From the NCBI RefSeq assembly GCF_018219155.1, contig NZ_CP056123.1, positions 558,001 to 622,000 of the forward strand: 64,000 nucleotides of DNA, given 5' to 3'. Each line of letters begins with the position of its first letter. The stretch's first letter is position 1. Below the pieces are notes generated by a model, which saw only the letters and a program-made list of their open reading frames with translations, did not search any database and had not been told where the DNA came from. Below, piece after piece: positions 30,738 through 40,476 of this stretch. The position numbers were made by a program, and so were the translations under genes. The stretch comes from Moritella sp. 24 (GTDB lineage: Bacteria; Pseudomonadota; Gammaproteobacteria; Enterobacterales; Moritellaceae).

Positions 30738-31157
30738 ATGGGTCTTTGGTTATTATTTTTAAGCAGTTTTACGTCTGCGACTATTTTACCTGGTAGTTCA
30801 GAAATCTTATTAACCGCGATGTTAGTTGAAGGTTCATGGTCGCACTGGCAACTTTTTGTGATGGCCACGAGTGGTAATGTATTAGGATCTATCCTGACAT
30901 TTTATATGGGGTATTTTATTTATGCGAAAAAACCAATCGATTTTTCTGAGAATAAGCATTACCGCCGTGTACATGGCGTGATCCAACGCTGGGGCTGGAG
31001 TAGCTTGCTATTTAGTTGGCTACCTGTTTTTGGTGATGTTTTTTGTTTATTAGCGGGTTGGTTACGTTTAAATCCGGTTCTGTCTTTTATCGCAATTATG
31101 TTAGGCAAGTCAGTTCGCTATGCCGTTATTATTTGGTTTATGGGTGCTATTAGCTAA
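30738..31157 (+). CDS. yqaA: YqaA-family (DedA-like) membrane protein
   Basis: A 139-aa inner-membrane protein of the YqaA/SNARE-associated (DedA-like) group. LPGSSEILLTAML near the N-terminus and the RWGWSSLLFSWLPVFGDVFCLLAG block are characteristic. About four hydrophobic segments are seen. A similar gene lies near the M16 peptidase, gshA and luxS in vibrios. Function is unknown. Relatives are implicated in lipid transport. Confidence 0.85.
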   Translation: MGLWLLFLSSFTSATILPGSSEILLTAMLVEGSWSHWQLFVMATSGNVLGSILTFYMGYFIYAKKPIDFSENKHYRRVHGVIQRWGWSSLLFSWLPVFGDVFCLLAGWLRLNPVLSFIAIMLGKSVRYAVIIWFMGAIS

Positions 31158-31196
31158 TGATTTTATATTTAACTTTAATCCAACGAGGAATGTTTG

Positions 31197-34100
31197 ATGC
31201 GTTTTAATTATTTTTATCGTGCCCTAGTACGAAGATCTTCGATAATCGTACTGAGTACGTCTATTACGCTACTTGGTGGTTGTTCTTTATTGAACACAGA
31301 TGATGATGTGAGCACCTTATCCTTACCAGCAGGAATGACATTCGTTGCTCAGCAAGAAAAAATAGCGGATAGCTTACTGATTCCTTATGAAAAATATAAG
31401 CTCAGTAATGGCTTAACAGTGATTTTACATGAAGATGATTCAGATCCTTTAACTTACATTGATATGACTTATCATGTTGGTTCTGCGCGCGAAGAGATTG
31501 GAAAATCAGGTTTCGCCCATTTTTTTGAGCATATGATGTTCCAAGGCAGTAAAAATGTCGGTGATCAGCAGCATTTTAAAATTGTAAATGAAGCTGGCGG
31601 CTCGATGAATGGCAGTACCAATCAAGATCGCACCAACTATTATCAAACAGTACCTGCAAATCAATTAGAAAAAATGTTGTGGTTAGAAGCAGATCGTATG
31701 GGCTTCTTATTAGATGCGGTCGATCAACGTAAATTCGAAATCCAACGTGCAACGGTTAAGAATGAGCGTTCACAGCGTGTCGACAACCGTCCTTATGGCT
31801 TATTAGGTGAGCGTGTTGGCGAAGCATTATATCCACGAGACCATCCTTATTCTTGGCAGCCAATTGGTTATGTTGAAGACTTGGATCGTGTTGATGTTAA
31901 TGATTTAAAACAGTTTTTCTTGCGTTGGTATGGTCCTAACAATGCAACGCTGACGATTGCGGGTAAATTTGATAAAGCAGAAACACTCGCTTGGGTTAAT
32001 AAGTATTTTTCAACTATTCCAACCGGCCCTGAAGTAAAAGACGTTGAACCAGAGCCTGTGACACTTGATAAAGATCGTTACATAACCTTAGAAGATAATG
32101 TACCTCAACCTATGCTCTATATGAGCTACCCAACGGTTTATATGGGTCATGAAGATGAAGCACCATTGGATTTGTTCGCGTATGCATTAGGCGGTGGTAA
32201 AAATTCACTGTTATATAAAAATTTAGTTGAAACGGGTTATGCAACAACGGTGGCTGCATACCATAGTTGCAGTGAATTAAGCTGTAGTTTTGATATCTAT
32301 ACACAACCTAACCCGGCGAAAGGGATGGAATTAGCACCGTTATTAGAAAAAGTGAATGCATCCATAAAAGAACTTGCTGAAAAAGGCATTGCAGACTCTG
32401 AAATAACGCGACTACGTTCAATTATTGAAAGTTCGACGGTATTTGGCATGCAAAGTGTGGCTGGTAAAGCGAAAGAACTCGCTCTCGGTGAAACTTTGAT
32501 GAATGATCCGAACTATTTAACTAAAGGTTTAGCGGGTTTTAGTACGATAACCGCAGAGAAAGGACTTGCTGGATATAAAAAATACCTTGAGAACAAACCA
32601 AAGGTGATCATGAGTGTTGTGCCTAAAGGCCAGCTACAATATGTTGCGCACACATCGACATTCACACCCGCGCCGCGTGATATTGATAAACAAGAAACTA
32701 AATTGACTCAAACATTGAGTGTGCGAGAGACGAAAGATGTGTTTGACCGTTCGGTAATGCCTAAAGCTGGTAGCAACCCACAACAAACATTGCCGACGCT
32801 TTGGCGTCAATCATTAGCGAATGATATTCAAGTACTTGGCACTGTTTACGATGAAACTCCAACGGTGAGTATTCAGATAAACTTGAAAGGCGGAAGACGT
32901 GTAGAGAGTTTAGATAAGCAGGGGATTGCGAGGTTAACTGCGGCAATGATGAATCAGTCTACTGAGTTACATTCATCTGCAGAGCTTAATGATCAATTAC
33001 AATCACTGGGCAGTAGTATCAATTTCTCTGCAGGGCTTTACGGGACTGTGATTAGCGTGAATAGCTTAGCTAAAAATTTGCCAGCAACATTGGCTATATT
33101 AGAAGAAAAGTTATTTAAACCAGGCTTTATCGATACTGATTTCACACGTATTAAAGCGCAATCAAGACAGGCTTCGTTACAAAATCAACAACGCGTTGGT
33201 TGGTTAGGGCAGCTTGCTACACAGCGTATCTTATACGGTGATGAGCGAGTAACAGGTAATCCATCATCAGGCACGTTAAAAAACCAAGCAGCATTAACAC
33301 GCGATGATGTTCAGACATATTACCAACTGTACTATAATTTGGCAGAGGCTAAAGTTGTCGTTGTGGGTGATGTTAGCGAAAAAAACATTACAGAATCGTT
33401 AGGCTTTTTACAGCAAGGGGCGCATTTACCTGCCGTCACTTACCCTGCGTTAGCAAAAGCACCAAAATGGCAGCCTAATACGCTTTATATTGTTGATAAA
33501 CCTGACGCCGTACAATCTGTCATTAAGGTTGTATCACCTGCAATTTCGTACGATGTAACAGGTAACTTCTTTAAAGCAAACCTGATGAACTTTAATTTGG
33601 GTGGCAATTTTAATAGTCGTTTAAATCAAAATCTACGTGAAGATAAAGGTTACACGTACGGTGCGACTACAGGATTTTATGCTGACCGAGAGTATGGTTA
33701 TTTTTCAGCATCTGCAGATGTACGTTCTGAGGTGACCGGCGATGCGATTAAAGAAACATTAGCAGAATTAAAAGGTTACACGGATGCAGGTATTAGTGAT
33801 TCAGAACTGGATTACATGAAGAGTGCGGTTTCACAACAAGAAGCCTTGTCTTATGAAACACCTGCGCAAAAGTCTAATTTCTTAATGCAGTTATTATTAT
33901 TGGATTTATCGCCTGATTTTGTCGACCAACAAGCAGACATAATTCAAGCTATGGATAAGTCTGAAATACAGGCATTAGCAAAGACTTACTTATCGAGCGA
34001 TCAATTTTCTGTTATTGTGGTCGGAGATCGTCAGTTGATTGAAAAGCAGGTGAAAGATTTTGGTTTCGATATTAAAATATTCGACCTGTTAGATAAATAA
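31197..34100 (+). CDS. M16-family zinc peptidase lipoprotein
   Basis: A 967-aa pitrilysin/insulinase-like protein with two M16 halves. The first half has the inverted zinc motif HFFEH (H108, E111, H112) and the downstream glutamate region. The second half is the catalytically inactive partner. The N-terminus is a lipoprotein signal with C about residue 29 (LLGGCSLL), so it is probably periplasmic and membrane-anchored. The start ATG has GAGGA at 7 nt. A TTG one codon earlier is unlikely. Confidence 0.92.
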   Translation: MRFNYFYRALVRRSSIIVLSTSITLLGGCSLLNTDDDVSTLSLPAGMTFVAQQEKIADSLLIPYEKYKLSNGLTVILHEDDSDPLTYIDMTYHVGSAREEIGKSGFAHFFEHMMFQGSKNVGDQQHFKIVNEAGGSMNGSTNQDRTNYYQTVPANQLEKMLWLEADRMGFLLDAVDQRKFEIQRATVKNERSQRVDNRPYGLLGERVGEALYPRDHPYSWQPIGYVEDLDRVDVNDLKQFFLRWYGPNNATLTIAGKFDKAETLAWVNKYFSTIPTGPEVKDVEPEPVTLDKDRYITLEDNVPQPMLYMSYPTVYMGHEDEAPLDLFAYALGGGKNSLLYKNLVETGYATTVAAYHSCSELSCSFDIYTQPNPAKGMELAPLLEKVNASIKELAEKGIADSEITRLRSIIESSTVFGMQSVAGKAKELALGETLMNDPNYLTKGLAGFSTITAEKGLAGYKKYLENKPKVIMSVVPKGQLQYVAHTSTFTPAPRDIDKQETKLTQTLSVRETKDVFDRSVMPKAGSNPQQTLPTLWRQSLANDIQVLGTVYDETPTVSIQINLKGGRRVESLDKQGIARLTAAMMNQSTELHSSAELNDQLQSLGSSINFSAGLYGTVISVNSLAKNLPATLAILEEKLFKPGFIDTDFTRIKAQSRQASLQNQQRVGWLGQLATQRILYGDERVTGNPSSGTLKNQAALTRDDVQTYYQLYYNLAEAKVVVVGDVSEKNITESLGFLQQGAHLPAVTYPALAKAPKWQPNTLYIVDKPDAVQSVIKVVSPAISYDVTGNFFKANLMNFNLGGNFNSRLNQNLREDKGYTYGATTGFYADREYGYFSASADVRSEVTGDAIKETLAELKGYTDAGISDSELDYMKSAVSQQEALSYETPAQKSNFLMQLLLLDLSPDFVDQQADIIQAMDKSEIQALAKTYLSSDQFSVIVVGDRQLIEKQVKDFGFDIKIFDLLDK

Positions 34101-34115
34101 TAGACCTTCAGTTAC

Positions 34116-34153
34116 CCTTAAAGATAGGCTCAAAGACTGCGCTATCTTTAAGG
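34116..34153 (+). terminator. Stem-loop between the M16 gene and gshA
   Basis: A perfect 12-bp stem (CCTTAAAGATAG with CTATCTTTAAGG) with a 14-nt loop. The T-run is weak, so termination may be partial. Confidence 0.5.
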
Positions 34154-34187
34154 TGCTACTTTTATATAGTTCATTGGTGGATTTAAT

Positions 34188-35780
34188 TTGAACGTTACAT
34201 TTGAATCTCTGATCTCAAAATTATCAGAGCCAAGCAATATACAGTCACTAAACGGTATTACTCGCGGCATCGAACGTGAGTGTTTACGTGTTGATGAAGC
34301 CGGAGATTTATCTCAGAGCGATCACCCAGCAGCGTTTGGTTCGGCATTAAGTCATCAGCACATTACCACAGACTATTCTGAAAGCTTATTAGAGTTCATT
34401 ACGCCTGTTAGCGATAGTGCCGCAACAGCGCAACAGCAACTGAGTGATATTCATCGCCATGTAGCAAAAAATATGGACGGCGAGTTATTCTGGCCTTCAA
34501 GTATGCCTTGTCAGGTTAATGATGAAAACGATATACCGCTCGCTAAATACGGTACATCGAATACAGGAAAAATGAAGCATACATACCGTATTGGTTTAAA
34601 ACACCGTTATGGTAGTAGCATGCAGATCATTTCTGGCTTGCATTATAATGTGTCATTACCAATGGCATTGTGGCAAAAATTGTATGATATCAAAGGTGAA
34701 ACTGGCGAGTTACAAGACTTTATTTCTCATAGTTATATGGGATTGATCCGTAATTTCTATCGTTATGGTTGGTTAGTACCTTATTTATTTGGTGCATCAC
34801 CTGCGTTAAATCGTTCGTTTTTACCAGCAGAAAAGCAAGAATCATTCTCGTCATTAGGTGAGAGCACGATATACATGCCGTATGCAACATCGTTACGTAT
34901 GAGTGATTTGGGTTATACGAACAATGCGCAAGACGATTTGGTGATTTGTCATAATACGTTAGACAAATATACGAATAGTTTGAAAAAAGCAATTAAAAGC
35001 AAAGCGCCTGAATTTGCAGATATTGGCATTAAAGTTAATGGTGAATACCGTCAGCTCAATGACAATGTGCTGCAAATCGAAAATGAGTTGTATGCACCTA
35101 TTAGACCCAAACGTGTTGCTAAATCAAACGAAAAACCGTCTGAAGCACTTGCTGCGCGTGGTATCGAATATATTGAAATCCGTTCTTTAGATGTAAATCC
35201 ATTTACAGCTACGGGTATCACGACAGCACAGATGTCAGTATTAGATAGTTTGTTAGTTTGGATGGCATTACAACCATCTGCACCGATGACTGCTGATGAA
35301 ATGGCGGTATGCCGTGATAACAGCACGAAAGTGGTGATGGAAGGGCGTAAGCCTGGTTTAACATTAATGTTAGATGATAAGCCTCAATCTCTGACTGATG
35401 TAGCGACTCATATCCTTGCTGAAGTTCAGCAGGTTGCACAGTTATTAGATGGTGCTCAGTTAGCGACAAATACAGCTGCGAGTAATTTCGCTGACGCTGT
35501 TTGTGCTCAACAAGCATTAATTAATAACCCTGATGCACTATTGTCAGGTCAGGTGCTCGCTACAATGAAAGAGCAAGGTTTGGAGCATAATGATTTCATT
35601 TTAAATTTAGCAAATAAATATAAGAAGGAATTGATTGCGACAGACTATGAGCATTGGGATGATGTTTACTTCAACCAGATGCAACGTGACTCAGTCGCAG
35701 AGCAACAAAAAATTGAAGCTGCTGATACCGTCGATTTCGATGCGTTTTTAGCTGACTATTTTTCTAATATTAAAAAATAG
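34188..35780 (+). CDS. gshA: Glutamate-cysteine ligase
   Basis: First step of glutathione synthesis, joining glutamate and cysteine. The 530-aa protein matches the gammaproteobacterial GshA type throughout, including GIERECLRV near the N-terminus, HYNVSLPMALW, and ENELYAPIRPKR. The start is TTG with a weak GGTGG upstream, and no ATG is near. No plus-strand terminator follows. The gene runs into a pair of minus-strand RNA candidates before luxS. Confidence 0.96.
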   Translation: MNVTFESLISKLSEPSNIQSLNGITRGIERECLRVDEAGDLSQSDHPAAFGSALSHQHITTDYSESLLEFITPVSDSAATAQQQLSDIHRHVAKNMDGELFWPSSMPCQVNDENDIPLAKYGTSNTGKMKHTYRIGLKHRYGSSMQIISGLHYNVSLPMALWQKLYDIKGETGELQDFISHSYMGLIRNFYRYGWLVPYLFGASPALNRSFLPAEKQESFSSLGESTIYMPYATSLRMSDLGYTNNAQDDLVICHNTLDKYTNSLKKAIKSKAPEFADIGIKVNGEYRQLNDNVLQIENELYAPIRPKRVAKSNEKPSEALAARGIEYIEIRSLDVNPFTATGITTAQMSVLDSLLVWMALQPSAPMTADEMAVCRDNSTKVVMEGRKPGLTLMLDDKPQSLTDVATHILAEVQQVAQLLDGAQLATNTAASNFADAVCAQQALINNPDALLSGQVLATMKEQGLEHNDFILNLANKYKKELIATDYEHWDDVYFNQMQRDSVAEQQKIEAADTVDFDAFLADYFSNIKK

Positions 35781-35782
35781 AC

Positions 35783-35868
35783 AAAAAAAAAGAGCCCAAA
35801 TAAGGCTCCAAAAAATGAAAAAACAACTCTTGCAATGAATCAGACTACTAGATTGAAGTATGGTTCAT
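35783..35868 (-). ncRNA. Candidate small RNA A (gshA side of a tandem pair)
   Basis: On the minus strand this element runs from ATGAACCAT through a variable hairpin region, a conserved GCAAGAGTTGTTTTTTC segment and a U-rich tract to the stem GAGCC/GGCTC and nine T residues, a typical Hfq-type layout. It is about 80% identical to the next element 114 bp away. Its own promoter is weak (TTACAA as -10, no good -35), so it may depend on read-through from copy B. The 5' end is estimated. It also contains a 6-codon frame (ATG AAC CAT ACT TCA ATC TAG). Confidence 0.5.
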
Positions 35869-35896
35869 AAATATTTGTAAAAGTTGAAAAAGAGAT

Positions 35897-35982
35897 AAAA
35901 AAAAGGAGCCTTAATAGGGCTCCCAAAAAATGAAAAAACAACTCTTGCACTTAATCTGACTACAGCATTAAGCAATGGTTCA
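35897..35982 (-). ncRNA. Candidate small RNA B (luxS side of a tandem pair)
   Basis: Minus-strand element paralogous to copy A. It begins ATGAACCAT, has a hairpin CTTAAT/ATTAAG around a conserved TAGTC loop, then GCAAGAGTTGTTTTTTC, a U-rich tract and a terminator (GGAGCC/GGCTCC plus eight T residues). A good promoter lies upstream on the minus strand: TTGAAA (complement of 36010-36015), 16 bp, TAATAA (complement of 35988-35993), inside the luxS leader. No known RNA family was recognised. Transcription is inferred, not shown. Confidence 0.58.
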
Positions 35983-36028
35983 TAAAATTATTATTTGTTT
36001 ACTAAATTATTTCAACGGAGTGTTAATA

Positions 36029-36538
36029 ATGCCATTACTGGATAGTTTTACGGTTGACCATACCATCATGAATGCACCTGCAGTGCGTGTTGCCAAGACC
36101 ATGTCTACACCAAGTAAAGATACGATTACTGTGTTTGACCTGCGTTTTTGTGCACCAAATAAAGATATTTTAAGCGAAAAAGGGATTCATACTTTAGAAC
36201 ATCTTTATGCTGGTTTCATGCGTGACCACCTTAATTCTTCAACGGTAGAAATTATTGATATTTCGCCAATGGGTTGCCGTACTGGTTTTTACATGAGCTT
36301 ACTTGGCGCGCCAACAGAACAGCAAGTTGCTGACGCATGGTTAGCATCAATGCAGGATGTTCTTGCCGTTAAAAGCCAAGGTGATATTCCAGAATTGAAT
36401 GAATACCAGTGTGGTACTTATGTGATGCATTCATTAGACGAAGCAAAGCAAATAGCACAGGTAATCATCAGTGCTGGTATTGGTGTGAACAAAAATAATG
36501 ACTTGCTGTTAGCAGATGAAATTCTGAATAAACTGTAA
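36029..36538 (+). CDS. luxS: S-ribosylhomocysteine lyase (AI-2 synthase)
   Basis: Cleaves S-ribosylhomocysteine to homocysteine and DPD, the precursor of autoinducer-2. The start [11 protein letters not shown] has GGAG 8 nt upstream and gives 169 aa. The metal ligands are H54 and H58 in HTLEH and the cysteine in QCGTY. The gene is preceded by the tandem minus-strand RNA candidates, whose promoter overlaps its leader. Confidence 0.97.
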   Translation: MPLLDSFTVDHTIMNAPAVRVAKTMSTPSKDTITVFDLRFCAPNKDILSEKGIHTLEHLYAGFMRDHLNSSTVEIIDISPMGCRTGFYMSLLGAPTEQQVADAWLASMQDVLAVKSQGDIPELNEYQCGTYVMHSLDEAKQIAQVIISAGIGVNKNNDLLLADEILNKL

Positions 36539-36542
36539 TATG

Positions 36543-36569
36543 AAAGGCGACCATTGAGTCGCCTTTTTT
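36543..36569 (+). terminator. Terminator of luxS
   Basis: Stem AAAGGCGAC with GTCGCCTTT is followed by T residues. Confidence 0.88.
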
Positions 36570-36620
36570 ATCATTACAGTTTCCTTTCAATAGACAGTAT
36601 TTAATGAAATGGAGAGTGTT

Positions 36621-37250
36621 ATGAAAGCGAAGTATTTACTGAATAAAAAGGGCTGTCTAGTTGCACTATTTAGCTTGGTATTAACTGCATGTTCAACAGT
36701 TAAGGTGAGCACTGATTATGATCAGAGTGCCGATTTTACTGCGCTAAAAGGGTTTAATTGGTTACCAAAAACAGAAAAGCTTGAAAAAGAGAGTGCCTAT
36801 CTTAATAATCGTATTATGGATGTCCGTATTACCAAGGCGGTTGATAAGCAGTTAGTTGCTCAAGGATTTACTTTTTCGACAGCCCCTGATTTTTATGTGA
36901 ACTATAATATTACCTCAAAAAATAAAACGGATATTCGTACCTATGACAGTTATTCAGGTTATGGGCCGAGTTGGGGTTGGGGTGTCGGTTATGGCCATCG
37001 CGGTATGGCCTTCAGTACACAAACTGAAACTCGCATTGACGACTATCAGCAAGGTAGTCTAATCATTGATATTATCGATCCAACAAGCTTAGAATTAATT
37101 TGGCGCGGTATTGGTAGTAAACGTTTACCTGAATCGGCAGATGCGGCTGAAATGGATAAGCTAGTTGCAGACGTGGTAAAGAGTATTTTAGTTAAGTTCC
37201 CACCTGAAGCAAAGCAAACGGTGAAACGAAATACCCATTACAATATGTAA
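36621..37250 (+). CDS. DUF4136 lipoprotein
   Basis: A 209-aa envelope lipoprotein with lipobox LVLTAC (C24). The DUF4136 fold begins at VKVSTDYDQSADF and continues to the TLEL-type IWRGIGSKRL block. A Gly/Trp/Tyr-rich stretch lies mid-protein (YGPSWGWGVGYGHRG). The start has GGAGAG upstream. An ATG four codons earlier overlaps that box. Function is unknown. Confidence 0.85.
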   Translation: MKAKYLLNKKGCLVALFSLVLTACSTVKVSTDYDQSADFTALKGFNWLPKTEKLEKESAYLNNRIMDVRITKAVDKQLVAQGFTFSTAPDFYVNYNITSKNKTDIRTYDSYSGYGPSWGWGVGYGHRGMAFSTQTETRIDDYQQGSLIIDIIDPTSLELIWRGIGSKRLPESADAAEMDKLVADVVKSILVKFPPEAKQTVKRNTHYNM

Positions 37251-37282
37251 CATGGTCATAAAGAATACGTTGTTTTAGAAAT

Positions 37283-37314
37283 AAAAATGAGCAGCCTAGG
37301 CTGCTCATTTTTTT
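37283..37314. terminator. Bidirectional terminator before purD
   Basis: AAATGAGCAGCC and GGCTGCTCATTT form a long stem with A- and T-runs outside. It serves the lipoprotein gene and the converging purHD operon. Confidence 0.9.
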
Positions 37315-37342
37315 ATAACATTATAACCGTGTATAACGCGAA

Positions 37343-38635
37343 TTATTTATTCTGGTTTTCACGCGCAATTGCACGATAAGCAATATCGGTACGGTAAAAA
37401 GCACCTTCCCAATTGATTTGAGCTGCTAGCTTATATGCATTTTCTTGTGCTTCTGTCACTGTGTTACCCAGTGCTGTCGCACAAAGAACACGACCACCAC
37501 TTGTCACGATGTTATCGCCTTGCAATGCTGTACCAGCATGGAAAACTTTACTTTCCGTTGAGTCAGCTTGTGGTAGGCCTGTAATGATATCGCCTTTTGC
37601 GTAGTCAGCAGGATAACCGCCAGCCGCAATCACAACACCAACCGCTGCACGTTCGTCATAATCTGCAGTCACTGTGTCTAGTTTACCTGCAACGGCAGCA
37701 AGACAAAGTTCAACAAGATCTGATTTTAAACGCATCATGATCGGCTGTGTTTCAGGGTCACCAAAACGGCAGTTATATTCTAATACTTTTGCAGTGCCAT
37801 CTGGTGCAACCATCAGGCCAGCATATAGGAAACCTGTATAGGTATTACCTTCTGCTTTCATACCATCAACAGTTGGACGAATTACTTCATTCATTGCAAA
37901 GTCATGAACAGCTTGCGTTACCACTGGTGCTGGTGAGTAAGCACCCATACCACCTGTGTTTGGACCTTTATCGCCATTGTCACGCGCTTTATGATCTTGA
38001 CTCGTTGCTAGCGCAAGAATATTCTCGCCATCAACCATCACAATGAAACTAGCTTCTTCACCTGTTAGAAATTCTTCGATAACAACACGAGCACCAGCAT
38101 CGCCAAACTTGTTACCTTCCAGCATGTCATCAATTGCATCGAATGCTTGTGCTTCAGTTTCAGCGATGATTACGCCTTTACCTGCAGCTAGACCGTCTGC
38201 TTTGATTACAATTGGGCAACCCATTTCACTTACATACGCTTTTGCTGGTGCGATTTCAGTGAAGTTTTGGTATGCCGCTGTTGGAATATGATGACGTGCA
38301 AAGAAGTCTTTCGAGAATGCTTTAGAGCCTTCTAGTTGTGCTGCACCTTGTGTTGGGCCAAAGATAGCAAGACCTTCTGCTTGGAATGCATCAACAACGC
38401 CAAGTACGAGTGGTACTTCAGGGCCTACAATCGTTAATTCAACGTTATTTTCTTTTGCGAATGCAACCAATGCTGGAATATCTTCAACTTGGATTGGTAC
38501 ATTTTTACATTTGTTTTCTAGTGAAGAACCGATATTACCTGGTGCGATAAATACCGTTTCAACATTTTTAGACTGAGCCGCTTTCCAACCTAGGGCGTGT
38601 TCACGACCACCGCCACCAATAATTAATACGTTCAT
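37343..38635 (-). CDS. purD: Phosphoribosylamine-glycine ligase
   Basis: Second step of de novo purine synthesis, an ATP-grasp enzyme making GAR. The 430-aa protein starts MNVLIIGGGGREHALGW and carries the GEEASF and CRFGDPETQ blocks. It follows purH on the same strand after a 150-bp gap that holds a strong hairpin. Confidence 0.97.
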   Translation of the reverse strand: MNVLIIGGGGREHALGWKAAQSKNVETVFIAPGNIGSSLENKCKNVPIQVEDIPALVAFAKENNVELTIVGPEVPLVLGVVDAFQAEGLAIFGPTQGAAQLEGSKAFSKDFFARHHIPTAAYQNFTEIAPAKAYVSEMGCPIVIKADGLAAGKGVIIAETEAQAFDAIDDMLEGNKFGDAGARVVIEEFLTGEEASFIVMVDGENILALATSQDHKARDNGDKGPNTGGMGAYSPAPVVTQAVHDFAMNEVIRPTVDGMKAEGNTYTGFLYAGLMVAPDGTAKVLEYNCRFGDPETQPIMMRLKSDLVELCLAAVAGKLDTVTADYDERAAVGVVIAAGGYPADYAKGDIITGLPQADSTESKVFHAGTALQGDNIVTSGGRVLCATALGNTVTEAQENAYKLAAQINWEGAFYRTDIAYRAIARENQNK

Positions 38636-38719
38636 AATGATGTTATTCCTTTTACTTTATGCGCTAATCTTGGGGGTACTCTACGATACTTATCAAGATT
38701 TATAATTGAATGAGAGCAG

Positions 38720-38756
38720 TACAATAAGGGCTGTGTGTGTCGCTACCCTTATTGTA
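38720..38756. repeat. Hairpin in the purH-purD intergenic region
   Basis: A perfect 11-bp inverted repeat (TACAATAAGGG and CCCTTATTGTA) with a 15-nt loop containing a GT repeat. On the purHD strand it is not followed by T residues, so it is more likely an mRNA stability or processing element than a terminator. Confidence 0.55.
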
Positions 38757-38785
38757 TTTTAATGTATGTGTTTTTTCTTACAGGC

Positions 38786-40378
38786 TTAGTGACGGAAGTG
38801 ACGCATGCCTGTGAAGATCATTGTCATACCGTGTTCGTTAGCCGCATCGATAATTTCATTATCACGGATTGAACCACCTGGTTGGATAACACATTTAATA
38901 CCCGCAGCCGCTGCAGCATCAATGCCGTCACGGAATGGGAAGAATGCATCAGATGCCATTACTGAACCTTCAACAACGAGACCTTCGTCTGCCGCTTTAA
39001 TACCAGCAACTTTAGCACTGTAAACACGGCTCATTTGACCTGCGCCTACACCGATAGTTACGCCGTCTTTTGCGTAAACAATCGCGTTTGATTTAACAAA
39101 TTTAGCCACTTTCCAGCAGAATAGTAAATCAGTTAGTTCTTGTTCACTTGGTTGACGCTCAGATACAACCGTTAAGTCGTCTAGGCCTACCATGCCACGG
39201 TCACGATCTTGTACTAAGATGCCGCCGTTTACACGTTTGATATCGAACTCGCCGTTTTTAGCTGTCCATTCACCACATTCAAGTAAACGTACATTTTTCT
39301 TACTTGCAACGATAGCGCTAGCTTCAGCACTTACAGATGGCGCAATGATTACTTCAGTGAATTGGCGATCAACGATTGCTTGTGCCGTTACTGCATCAAG
39401 TTCACGGTTGAATGCAATGATGCCACCGAATGCTGATGTTGGATCTGTTTTAAATGCACTGTCGTAAGCACTTAAAATATCTTCACCAATAGCAACACCA
39501 CATGGGTTTGCGTGTTTAACAATAACACAGGCTGGAGCATCGAATTCTTTCACACACTCTAATGCTGCGTCTGTATCTGCGATGTTGTTATAAGATAATG
39601 CTTTACCTTGTAACTGAGTCGCAGTTGCAACAGATGCTTCAGTTGTGTTTTTCTCAACATAGAATGCTGCATCTTGGTGGCTGTTTTCACCATAACGCAT
39701 GTCTTGTTTTTTGATAAACTGAGAATTGAATGTACGAGGGAATTTAGATGCTTCGTCACCTTCAGTATTGTCACCATAGCTAGGAACCATAGTACCGAAG
39801 TAGTTTGCGATCATACCGTCATAAGCAGCTGTGTGCTCAAATGCTGCAATAGCAAGATCGAAACGTGTTTTATGAGTCAGTGAGGTATTATTTGCAGACA
39901 TTTCACTTAATACACGGTCATAATCGCTCGCGTTAACGACAATTGTCACGTCTTTGTGATTTTTAGCTGCAGAGCGAACCATAGTTGGACCACCGATGTC
40001 GATATTCTCAACGGCGTCAGCAAGGCTGCAATCTGGATTGGCAACAGTGTTGGCAAATGGGTAAAGGTTAACAACGACAATATCAATTGGATTGATACCG
40101 TGTTCTGACATGACTTCAACATCAATGTCACGACGGCCAAGAATGCCACCATGTACTTTTGGATGCAGCGTTTTAACACGACCATCCATCATTTCTGGAT
40201 GACCTGTATAGTCAGAAACTTCTATTACTGGGATATCATTTTCAGCTAATAATTTAGCAGTACCACCAGTCGATAATAATTCGACACCTTGTTCTACTAG
40301 GCCACGAGAAAATTCTACAATACCAGTTTTATCAGACACACTGATAAGTGCACGGCGAATAGGTCGAGCGTTGTCCAT
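38786..40378 (-). CDS. purH: AICAR transformylase/IMP cyclohydrolase
   Basis: Bifunctional enzyme for the last two steps to IMP. In the 530-aa protein the N-terminal cyclohydrolase domain ([14 protein letters not shown]) comes first and the C-terminal transformylase ([11 protein letters not shown] block) second. The start has GAGGT 8-9 nt upstream. A long structured leader precedes it. It is the first gene of purHD. Confidence 0.97.
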   Translation of the reverse strand: MDNARPIRRALISVSDKTGIVEFSRGLVEQGVELLSTGGTAKLLAENDIPVIEVSDYTGHPEMMDGRVKTLHPKVHGGILGRRDIDVEVMSEHGINPIDIVVVNLYPFANTVANPDCSLADAVENIDIGGPTMVRSAAKNHKDVTIVVNASDYDRVLSEMSANNTSLTHKTRFDLAIAAFEHTAAYDGMIANYFGTMVPSYGDNTEGDEASKFPRTFNSQFIKKQDMRYGENSHQDAAFYVEKNTTEASVATATQLQGKALSYNNIADTDAALECVKEFDAPACVIVKHANPCGVAIGEDILSAYDSAFKTDPTSAFGGIIAFNRELDAVTAQAIVDRQFTEVIIAPSVSAEASAIVASKKNVRLLECGEWTAKNGEFDIKRVNGGILVQDRDRGMVGLDDLTVVSERQPSEQELTDLLFCWKVAKFVKSNAIVYAKDGVTIGVGAGQMSRVYSAKVAGIKAADEGLVVEGSVMASDAFFPFRDGIDAAAAAGIKCVIQPGGSIRDNEIIDAANEHGMTMIFTGMRHFRH

Positions 40379-40404
40379 TTTACGATTACCTCAAAGTACA
40401 TTTA

Positions 40405-40476
40405 TATAGAAGGATGTTTTCGGAAAAGGTCAGCTCGGCCTTTTACGGAAACATCCTGCACTATGTTCCTTCTATA
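40405..40476 (-). promoter_or_regulatory. Structured leader of purHD with competing stems
   Basis: In the purH mRNA leader AGGAUGUUU pairs with AAACAUCCU, continuing inward through a short internal mismatch to AAAAGG/CCUUUU, about 18 pairs around a 9-nt loop. An outer repeat (UAUAGAAGGA and UCCUUCUAUA, 10 bp) shares the UCCU arm, so the two pairings exclude each other in part. This suggests a switch-like leader. No intrinsic terminator is formed, and no known riboswitch class was recognised. Confidence 0.5.

Noticed and set aside
35975-36028. N-terminal extension of luxS
   Set aside because: The family starts at MPLLDSF, which has its own GGAG box. The extension covers the promoter of the small RNA candidate.
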